A stretch of DNA of 41,653 nucleotides. Source: Robiginitomaculum sp. Lineage in GTDB: Bacteria; Pseudomonadota; Alphaproteobacteria; Caulobacterales; Maricaulaceae. Position 1 is the first letter of the stretch. Each line of letters begins with the position of its first letter. The position numbers and the translations under genes were made by a program. Shown here piece after piece: positions 8,175 through 15,688 of the stretch. The notes beneath the pieces were generated by a model, which was not told where the DNA came from, ran no database searches, and saw only the letters and a list, made by a program, of their open reading frames with translations. The DNA is taken from positions 1 through 41,653 of the forward strand of contig JAESUG010000167.1 of NCBI GenBank assembly GCA_016763185.1, in the 5' to 3' direction.

Positions 8175-10859
8175 TCACGCCGACTTGAGCATCTCCCGCA
8201 CGACGTAGTGCAGGATACCGCCGTGGCGGTAATAAACCGCTTCGTTGGCGGTGTCGATCCGGGACAGTAGTTCACAGGTCTCGGTCTTGCCGTCCGGATA
8301 GGTCACCGTCATTTCGAGTGTCTGACCCGGCTTGATGTCACCGGACAGGCCCTTGATGCTGATGGTTTCCTCGCCCGTCAGCTTCAGGCTCTTGCGGTCG
8401 ACCCCGTCCTTGAACTGCAGCGGCATCACGCCCATACCGATCAGGTTGGAGCGGTGGATACGCTCGTAGGACTCGGCAACCACGGCCTTCACGCCCAGCA
8501 AGCGGGTACCTTTCGCAGCCCAGTCACGGCTGGAGCCAGTGCCGTATTCCTTGCCGGCAATGACCACCAGGGGGGTGTCCTCTTCCTGATACTTCATGGC
8601 CGCATCGTAGATCGGCATCTGCTCGCCAGTGGGGATGTGTTTGGTGAATCCACCCTCAACGCCATCAAGCATCTCGTTTTTAATACGAATATTGGCAAAT
8701 GTGCCGCGCATCATCACCTCGTGATTGCCCCGGCGCGAGCCGTAGGAATTAAAATCTGTTGGCGATATTTGATGTGATTTTAGATAATTGCCTGCCGGTG
8801 ATGAAGCAGCAATGGCACCTGCCGGAGAAATATGGTCCGTGGTAATACTGTCGCCAAACAAACCCAAAATCCGGGCGCGAGACACATCTTCAATTTTTGG
8901 TAAATCCAGCGTCATGCCGGTAAAAAACGGTGCGTTGCGAATATACGTAGACCCCGGCGCCCAGTCATAGGTATCACCGCCCGAGGTTTCAATTTTCTGC
9001 CAACCCTCATCCCCTTTGAACACGTCCGCATAGCGAGCGGTGAACATTTCAGGCGTTACACTATCGCGCACGGTTTTGGCGATCTCGGCAGAGGATGGCC
9101 AAATATCGCGCATGTAAACCGGATTGCCGTCGGTATCCATGCCCAAGGGCTCTGTGGTCAGATTAATATTCATGGTCCCGGCAATCGCATAGGCCACCAC
9201 CAACGGCGGCGAGGCCAAATAATTGGCGCGAATATCAGGACCGATCCGGCCTTCAAAATTACGATTGCCCGAAAGTACTGAACACGAGGTGATATTGTTC
9301 TCGTTCACTGCCTTTGAGATGGCGGGCGGCAACGGGCCTGAATTCCCAATACAAGTCGTACAGCCATAGCCGACCAAATTAAACCCAAGCGCATCTAAAT
9401 CGTCTTGCAAACCGGCTTTGAGCAAATAATCGGTGACCACTTTCGACCCCGGCGCCAATGAGGTTTTTACCCACGGCTTGACGGTTAATCCCTTGGCCCG
9501 CGCATTTCGTGCCAACAGACCCGCACCCAGCATCACCGATGGGTTCGAGGTATTGGTACACGACGTAATCGCCGCGATGACCACATCGCCATGGCCTAGA
9601 TCAAAATCCTCGCCCTCTACGGTAAAACGCTCGTCGCCACCGGTTTTTATACCAAATTCACCGGCCAGTGAACCGGCAAAACTTTGTGGGGCTTCGGACA
9701 ATAACACTCGATCTTGCGGGCGTTTTGGGCCAGAAAGTGACGGCACAACCTCGTCCATATTGAGCTGTAAGCTGTCGGTAAATACGGGTTCAACCCCGCG
9801 TTCGCGCCAGAGACCTTGGGTCTTGGCATACACTTCAACCAATTTGACCCGCGCCGGATCGCGCCCTGTGGACCTTAGATAAAGCAAGGTGTCATCATCC
9901 ACCGGGAAAAACCCGCAGGTTGCCCCATATTCCGGTGCCATATTGGCGATGGTTGCTTGGTCTTCGAGCGATAAATGGTCCAGCCCATCGCCATAAAATT
10001 CAACAAATTTACCAACCACCCCACGCTTGCGGAGCATTTGCACCACGGTGAGCACCAAATCGGTGGCGGTTGCCCCTTCGGGGAGCTTGCCTTCTAGTTT
10101 GAAGCCGATCACTTCGGGGATGAGCATGGATATTGGCTGACCCAACATCGCAGCTTCGGCCTCAATACCCCCAACACCCCAGCCCAAAACTGAAATGCCG
10201 TTGATCATTGTGGTATGGCTATCGGTGCCAACCAAACTATCAGGATAAGCCATGGTTTCGCCGTCCACATCTTCCGTCCAAACGGTTTTGGCCAAATATT
10301 CAAGATTGACCTGATGACAGATCCCAGTGCCCGGTGGCACCACCCGTAAATTTTTGAACGCCGAACCACCCCAGCGTAAAAACGTATAGCGCTCGTTATT
10401 TCGCTCATATTCGCGGGCGACATTTTTCTCGAAACTGTCCTCACCCGCAAAATAATCAACCATCACCGAATGATCAATCACTAGATCCACCGGCACCAAC
10501 GGGTTAATCGCTGCCGCCCCTGCCCCCAGCGCCAGCGCCGCATCGCGCATGGCGGCCAGATCAACCACCGCTGGCACCCCGGTAAAGTCTTGCATCAACA
10601 CCCTGGCCGGAGAAAACGCAATTTCATGGTTCGAGCTTTGGGTTTCCAGCCAAGTCGCAATCGCCGTAATGTCCTCGCGCTTCACATGTACACCGTCTTC
10701 TTTACGCAGCAGGTTTTCCAGCAAAACTTTTAACGAAAACGGCAATTTTGAAATACCGGCCAAGCCATTGGCCTCGGCTTTTTTCAAGTCGAAATAGACA
10801 TATGATTTACCATCAACGTCCAAATTTGAACGACAATTAAAACTATCAGGATGAGCCAT
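8175..10859 (-). CDS. acnA: Aconitate hydratase A; nucleotide composition suggests a mosaic gene with a breakpoint near 8.65-8.70 kb
   Basis: Full-length AcnA with AAITSCTNTSNPSVM and GCTTCIGNSGPLP Fe-S motifs. Start at MAHPDSFN, preceded by aggaaatga. The track ORF extends upstream to 11228, but 10859 is the likely start. Confidence 0.92.
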   Translation of the reverse strand: MAHPDSFNCRSNLDVDGKSYVYFDLKKAEANGLAGISKLPFSLKVLLENLLRKEDGVHVKREDITAIATWLETQSSNHEIAFSPARVLMQDFTGVPAVVDLAAMRDAALALGAGAAAINPLVPVDLVIDHSVMVDYFAGEDSFEKNVAREYERNNERYTFLRWGGSAFKNLRVVPPGTGICHQVNLEYLAKTVWTEDVDGETMAYPDSLVGTDSHTTMINGISVLGWGVGGIEAEAAMLGQPISMLIPEVIGFKLEGKLPEGATATDLVLTVVQMLRKRGVVGKFVEFYGDGLDHLSLEDQATIANMAPEYGATCGFFPVDDDTLLYLRSTGRDPARVKLVEVYAKTQGLWRERGVEPVFTDSLQLNMDEVVPSLSGPKRPQDRVLLSEAPQSFAGSLAGEFGIKTGGDERFTVEGEDFDLGHGDVVIAAITSCTNTSNPSVMLGAGLLARNARAKGLTVKPWVKTSLAPGSKVVTDYLLKAGLQDDLDALGFNLVGYGCTTCIGNSGPLPPAISKAVNENNITSCSVLSGNRNFEGRIGPDIRANYLASPPLVVAYAIAGTMNINLTTEPLGMDTDGNPVYMRDIWPSSAEIAKTVRDSVTPEMFTARYADVFKGDEGWQKIETSGGDTYDWAPGSTYIRNAPFFTGMTLDLPKIEDVSRARILGLFGDSITTDHISPAGAIAASSPAGNYLKSHQISPTDFNSYGSRRGNHEVMMRGTFANIRIKNEMLDGVEGGFTKHIPTGEQMPIYDAAMKYQEEDTPLVVIAGKEYGTGSSRDWAAKGTRLLGVKAVVAESYERIHRSNLIGMGVMPLQFKDGVDRKSLKLTGEETISIKGLSGDIKPGQTLEMTVTYPDGKTETCELLSRIDTANEAVYYRHGGILHYVVREMLKSA

Positions 10860-11047
10860 TTCATTTCCTTTTTTGCCAAAGCGATGCGAGGTGGGTAAGA
10901 ATCGCTCCCTTTGTATCGCAACCGGCAACCACGGTCTATCAGGCGAATGTGATAAATCAGCTCGCATTAACCTTGCCCTAACGAGCTTGTGGCAAAGTTT
11001 ACCGGTGATTAACCATAAATTTTCCCATAGCAGAAGCGCTTGATTTA

Positions 11048-11323
11048 ATGAAAATTGACCCCCATGCCGCCCTATTGGCCGCGCAAAGCCTACGTACCGG
11101 CGATGCCACCGCCCGTGGCCGCCAAGCCTCGGCCCAGTTTTTTGCTGAACTAAATAAAGCCCAAGGCACAACCACCCCACCGCCAGCAAAGACGCGCCCC
11201 ATCCGCACCCAGAATTTCGAAGCACCAACCCAAACCAACAAAATCATCCGCGAAGCACCTTTACGTGCCATTGACCCCTCGCGACCAACACCGCCGGGGT
11301 CTTTGCTGAACATTTTGGTGTGA
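11048..11323 (+). CDS. Small hypothetical protein (91 aa)
   Basis: ATG ORF MKIDPHAALLAAQSLRTGDATARGR...PPGSLLNILV between divergent acnA and the EF-hand gene, with plausible promoter spacing. No family recognised. Confidence 0.5.
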   Translation: MKIDPHAALLAAQSLRTGDATARGRQASAQFFAELNKAQGTTTPPPAKTRPIRTQNFEAPTQTNKIIREAPLRAIDPSRPTPPGSLLNILV

Positions 11324-11422
11324 TGGAAATCCAATCTTACCAAACTGTATGATAGAGCATACTGGTATTTGGGAAGCTAAGAGGATACACTTCGGTATGA
11401 CATACATGAAAGAAGATACGAA

Positions 11423-12259
11423 ATGACCAAAAAAACCCGCTTTATATTTCCACTTTTGGCATCTGTTGCTTTGTTGGGGCTAACTGCATGTGAGCATTAT
11501 GGTACCGCAGCAAAGGTTGAAACCCCGGTGGCTGCAAATGTTACGCCAGAGCCACGCGCGGACCAGATCAAGCCACACAAGCATAAAAAAATGAAGGCCC
11601 GGTTAGCAAAAATGAAAGCTCATTTTGCAAAAATGGATACCAATAGCGATGGCATGGTAAGTGCCGCCGAGCATGAAGCTAAGCATATTGCCAAATTTGA
11701 AACGCTTGATCTGGATGCATCCGGCACTGTTTCATTGGAAGAGTTTGCGACGAAACGTAAAGGTCCGAAGCCAACAGAAGAAGCTCATTTGAAAAAAATG
11801 CGCAAAGCGCACATGAAAAAGAAACACAAGTTTTCCAAAATGGACGCAGATACCAGCGGCGATATTACCCAAGCCGAATTTTTGGTTTTTCCTGGCAAAA
11901 TGTTTGCCAAATTGGATGCCAATGCCGATGGCTCCGTCGATATGGCTGAGTATAAAGCGCACAGATCACACAAAAAAAACATAGGCAAAGGTAAGCATAA
12001 GGCTATGGGCAAACACAAGCGCCATAAGAAACATGCTAAAATGAAAGCTCATTTTGCCAAAATAGACGCCGATACAGATGGGTCGATCAACATGGCTGAG
12101 TTCAAGGCCTATAAGGTAGCCAAAAAAACCAAAACTGAAAACAATGACGGCAAAGACAAAGCGGCAAAAATGAAATCCTACTTTGCCAACATGGATGCTA
12201 ATGACGATGGCTTAGTGAATTGGGACGAGTTTCACGCCAAGCACATGTCTAAAAAATAA
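11423..12259 (+). CDS. EF-hand repeat lipoprotein, Lys/His rich
   Basis: Signal peptide with lipobox LTAC; six EF-hand-type loops (DTNSDGMVSAAE, DLDASGTVSLEE, DADTSGDITQAE, DANADGSVDMAE, DADTDGSINMAE, DANDDGLVNWDE). Confidence 0.85.
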   Translation: MTKKTRFIFPLLASVALLGLTACEHYGTAAKVETPVAANVTPEPRADQIKPHKHKKMKARLAKMKAHFAKMDTNSDGMVSAAEHEAKHIAKFETLDLDASGTVSLEEFATKRKGPKPTEEAHLKKMRKAHMKKKHKFSKMDADTSGDITQAEFLVFPGKMFAKLDANADGSVDMAEYKAHRSHKKNIGKGKHKAMGKHKRHKKHAKMKAHFAKIDADTDGSINMAEFKAYKVAKKTKTENNDGKDKAAKMKSYFANMDANDDGLVNWDEFHAKHMSKK

Positions 12260-12288
12260 CAAATCAGTTCACCAAACAAAATAAATCA

Positions 12289-12318
12289 GAGGGCCAATAG
12301 CAATGTTGGCTCTTTTTT
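12289..12318 (+). terminator. Rho-independent terminator after the EF-hand gene, overlapping the 3' end of the convergent yciB/ispZ
   Basis: GAGGGCCAA-tagcaatg-TTGGCTCTT stem (two G:U pairs) followed by TTTTTT. Confidence 0.75.
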
Positions 12319-12877
12319 ATTCAGCGGGACTGTCATCTTCCTTGGCAATATATTTCATCATCAACGGCAAATTCACCATCGCAAACAACAAAGTTAGCGG
12401 TAAAAAGCCAAACAGCTTAAAGCTCACCCAAAAACTTTCGCCAAACGTGCGCCAAACAAACTCATTCACCCCAGCCAACACCACAAAAAACCCGGCCCAG
12501 CGCCACGTAAGCTGCGCCCAGATCGCATCTGGCATGTCAAACCCACCTTCAAAAATGACTTTTAAGAAATACTGGCCAAACCATAACCCGCCGACCAAAC
12601 CGGCGGCAAACAACCCATAAATAATCGTCGGCTTGATCATGAAAAACACTGGATTATCAAAATAAAGCGCCAACCCGCCAAATACCATGACCATGACCAA
12701 GGTGATCACCGGCATCACCCGCACTTTTTTGGTTTGCATATACGCAACGCCCAACGCAATACAAGTCGTCACCATGATCACCGGCAAAGCGATCATAAAG
12801 TTTTTACCGGACAAGAAATACGCCGCCAAAAATGCGATAAGCGGACCAAGGTCCAGTAAAAGTTGATTATTTTTCAT
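12317..12877 (-). CDS. yciB: Inner membrane-spanning protein YciB / septation protein A
   Basis: Family sequence LLLDLGPLIAFLAAYFLSGKNFMIAL...VWRTFGESFWVSFKLFGFLPLTLLFA; downstream of ftsY as in many alphaproteobacteria. Confidence 0.88.
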   Translation of the reverse strand: MKNNQLLLDLGPLIAFLAAYFLSGKNFMIALPVIMVTTCIALGVAYMQTKKVRVMPVITLVMVMVFGGLALYFDNPVFFMIKPTIIYGLFAAGLVGGLWFGQYFLKVIFEGGFDMPDAIWAQLTWRWAGFFVVLAGVNEFVWRTFGESFWVSFKLFGFLPLTLLFAMVNLPLMMKYIAKEDDSPAE

Positions 12878-12889
12878 CAGGGTAACTCT

Positions 12890-14053
12890 CTATTCGATCA
12901 AACCGGTCAGTGAACCGGCAAAGGCTTCAGCATTAAAATTTTCCAAATCAGCAATGTTTTCACCAATGCCAATAAAGTGAATGGGTAATTGGTATTTTTG
13001 CGCGACAGCAACCAATACCCCGCCTTTGGCCGTGCCATCAAGCTTGGTCATGATTAAACCGGTAACACCGGCTTTTTGCGAAAACACTTCTGTTTGTGAC
13101 AAGGCATTTTGGCCGACACTGGCATCCAACACCAACAATACATGGTGCGGGGCGCTGGGGTCATACTTCTTGATCACGCGCACAATTTTTTCCAGCTCCT
13201 CCATCAAGCCTTGTTTATTTTGCAAGCGGCCCGCCGTGTCCATCAGCACCACATCAACACCCGTGTCATTGGCTTGTTTGATCGCATCAAACGCTAAACT
13301 TGCTGCATCCGACCCCAAGGGTCGCGCCAATACTTCGCAACCGGTACGCTCTCCCCAAACCTGCAATTGCTCAACAGCCGCCGCCCGAAATGTATCGCCC
13401 GCCACCAACAAACAACGACTGCCCTCGGCTGTGATCTTGGCCGCAATTTTACCCAAGCTGGTGGTTTTTCCAGACCCGTTCACCCCAATAAACAACACCA
13501 CTTGTGGCCGCGCGCCCGACAGGTCCAACGGTTGCTCCAAAGGCACCAAGGTATCGGCAATTAACGTCGCTAGTTCTTCACGGATCACCCGCTCGTCAAC
13601 TTCCCTCTCAAACCGGTCTTTGGCGAGTTGCTTTGTAAATTTTTGCGCCAAAGGCGTACCCAAGTCCGACATGATCAACAGGTCTTCTAGCTCTTCAAGC
13701 GTTTGGGCATCAAGCTTGCGCTTGGTAAAAATATCACTAACCCCGCGCCCCAATTTTGACGAAGACCGCTGTAATCCCTTGGCCATCCGCCCAAAAAATC
13801 CGGGCGCGATTTCTGATTCCGGCTCTGATTCTGGCTCTGGCTCTGGCTCTGGTTCTGGTTCCGGCTCCGGCTCTGGTTCCGGTTTTATGATTTCTTGTTG
13901 TTTTTCGCCGAGAAATTTTGCAAAAATCCCTGAGGTTTCAACGGACGTTGGCTTGGTTGCTTCCATCGCCGAAGCTTCCGGTTCAACTATTGGAACTGTT
14001 TGTTCTTCCTTCGCAGGCTCTTCCGGTTTCTGTTTTTGCCAGAACCATTTCAT
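12890..14053 (-). CDS. ftsY: Signal recognition particle receptor FtsY
   Basis: NG domain motifs GVNGSGKTTSLGKIA, DTAGRLQNK, TKLDGTAKGG; acidic N-terminal extension. Confidence 0.95.
   Translation of the reverse strand: MKWFWQKQKPEEPAKEEQTVPIVEPEASAMEATKPTSVETSGIFAKFLGEKQQEIIKPEPEPEPEPEPEPEPEPESEPESEIAPGFFGRMAKGLQRSSSKLGRGVSDIFTKRKLDAQTLEELEDLLIMSDLGTPLAQKFTKQLAKDRFEREVDERVIREELATLIADTLVPLEQPLDLSGARPQVVLFIGVNGSGKTTSLGKIAAKITAEGSRCLLVAGDTFRAAAVEQLQVWGERTGCEVLARPLGSDAASLAFDAIKQANDTGVDVVLMDTAGRLQNKQGLMEELEKIVRVIKKYDPSAPHHVLLVLDASVGQNALSQTEVFSQKAGVTGLIMTKLDGTAKGGVLVAVAQKYQLPIHFIGIGENIADLENFNAEAFAGSLTGLIE
13811..13884 (-). repeat. Hexanucleotide microsatellite in ftsY encoding (Glu-Pro)n / Glu-Ser repeats
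   Basis: ggctctggctctggctctggttctggttccggctcc... encodes EPEPEPEPEPEPEPEPESEPESE on the minus strand. Confidence 0.85.
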
Positions 14054-15309
14054 TGAGCAATCTTTCCTGACAATCGTTGCCCATCATGGCTGTCAATTTG
14101 AACCGTCAGCAGAGCACCGGGCCGGGCCGTATTTGCGTTGCCTACGGCAATTTGCGTAAAATCAGCCAAGCGACCCATACCATTTCTTTCCATCAGAACC
14201 TCGGCAGCTTTTCCCACATGATGCGCCAAATGCTTGGCCAACATCACCGCGCCAAGCGCCCGCAGGCGAGCGGCGCGTTCGCGAATTACCGGTTTTTCAA
14301 CTTGTGGCATTTTCGCTGCTGGTGTGCCGGTGCGCGGACTAAATGGAAATACATGTAAATAGGCCAAGCCAATTTCCTCGACCAGTTTACAGGTATTTTC
14401 AAACATAGCTTCGGTTTCGGTGGGAAAACCCGCAATTAAATCCGCGCCAAACGCAATTTGCGGACGCGCCGCAATTAAGCGCCCACAAAGGTCAATTGCG
14501 TCCTCGCGACTATGACGGCGCTTCATCCGTTTTAAGATCATATTATCGCCGGCTTGTAGGGACAGATGCAAATGTGGCGCAATCCGGGGTTCGCTCACCA
14601 ATAGTTCAAACAGCTCATCATCAATTTCAATGGCATCAATGGACGACAACCGCAAACGGGGCAGGCCGGGCGCACCGCGTAATATTTGTTTGACCAAGCG
14701 CCCCAAACGCGGCCTTCCCGGTAACTCGTCACCCCATGAGGTTAAATCAACGCCGGTAAGCACCACCTCGCCAACCCCTTGCTCGGCTAGATGCGAAATT
14801 TGCCGCACCACTTCACCCGCCGGCACCGAACGCGCATTGCCCCGGCCATAGGGGATAATGCAAAATGTACAGCGATGATCACAGCCATTTTGCACCTCAA
14901 CATAGGATCTAGCCCGATGGGAAAATGCATCGATTAGATGACCAGCATTTGTCGTGATACTGGTGATATCATTGACCCGCACCCGCGCCGGTTCGTGCTC
15001 AAAATTCCACGAAGCGCTTTGCATTTTTTCGCCATTGCCCAGAACAAAATTTACTTCGTCCATAGCAGCAAAACTATCCGGATCAATTTGCACGGCGCAA
15101 CCGGTGACCACAATACGCGCATCCGGATGATCGCGTCGCGCCAAGCGCACACTACGCCGCGCCGCCCGCACCGCTTCATTGGTAACCGCACAGGTGTTGA
15201 TAATAATGGTTTCGTGCGACGTTGCAGCCCGTGCATGACCAGCCATCACCTCGGATTCAAAGGTGTTCAGGCGACAGCCCTGGGTGATGATGGAAACCTG
15301 TTCTTTCAT
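14050..15309 (-). CDS. mtaB: tRNA (N6-L-threonylcarbamoyladenosine(37)-C2)-methylthiotransferase MtaB
   Basis: TQGCRLNTFESE, INTCAVTNEAVRAARRSVRLARR, radical-SAM CDHRCTFCIIPYGRG; overlaps the ftsY start. Confidence 0.92.
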   Translation of the reverse strand: MKEQVSIITQGCRLNTFESEVMAGHARAATSHETIIINTCAVTNEAVRAARRSVRLARRDHPDARIVVTGCAVQIDPDSFAAMDEVNFVLGNGEKMQSASWNFEHEPARVRVNDITSITTNAGHLIDAFSHRARSYVEVQNGCDHRCTFCIIPYGRGNARSVPAGEVVRQISHLAEQGVGEVVLTGVDLTSWGDELPGRPRLGRLVKQILRGAPGLPRLRLSSIDAIEIDDELFELLVSEPRIAPHLHLSLQAGDNMILKRMKRRHSREDAIDLCGRLIAARPQIAFGADLIAGFPTETEAMFENTCKLVEEIGLAYLHVFPFSPRTGTPAAKMPQVEKPVIRERAARLRALGAVMLAKHLAHHVGKAAEVLMERNGMGRLADFTQIAVGNANTARPGALLTVQIDSHDGQRLSGKIAQ

Positions 15310-15376
15310 AATGGCGATAGGTGGACGAGACAGCGCAACAAATCAAGGTGTTCTAGTCAGTTCCGGTTAAGGTCTG

Positions 15377-15648
15377 GCATATCTTCTGTTCTCGCTTCCC
15401 TCCGGCTTAAGCGGTGGGTTCAGCTCTTTGAGGGCAAGAAATTTTTCCCAAAAGGCTGGACCCCGGATTAAATCCGGGGACTGAAATAACAGCATTGACC
15501 ATGGTTTATTTGTCGTTACGAGCGCAAACACCCCATCCCGGTCCCCGGCCTTCGAGCCGGGGTCCAGCCTTTTGGAAAATTGTTCATGCGGCCAAAAAGG
15601 CTGGGCCCACCGGTCAAGCCGGAGGGAACCGAGAAGAAAGATGCATCA
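15377..15648. repeat. Composite intergenic palindromic element: four GC-rich palindromic units forming a nested imperfect inverted repeat
   Basis: Left arm (gcttccctccggcttaagcggtgggttcagc...aatttttcccaaaaggctggaccccggattaaatccgggga) is an imperfect reverse complement of the right arm (gtccccggccttcgagccggggtccagccttttggaaaatt...ggctgggcccaccggtcaagccggagggaacc). Noncoding on both strands. Confidence 0.8.
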
Positions 15649-15688
15649 AACGAAAGGCGCTATTTATATGCGCTTTGGCACGAACCCT

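Noticed and set aside
10860-11228. N-terminal extension of the aconitase ORF to 1017 aa
   Set aside because: Sequence upstream of MAHPDSFN is low-complexity and not AcnA-like; an RBS-like aggaaatga precedes the internal ATG, and the region looks like the divergent promoter.
12981-14159. 392-aa plus-strand ORF with a GSGSGS tract
   Set aside because: Antisense shadow of ftsY; the Gly-Ser run is the complement of the Glu-Pro microsatellite, and the minus-strand frame has clear FtsY motifs.
15634-15648. agaaagatgcatca shared with the region upstream of the aminotransferase (about 30412-30425)
   Set aside because: A 14-bp match is expected several times by chance in a window this size; no longer similarity.
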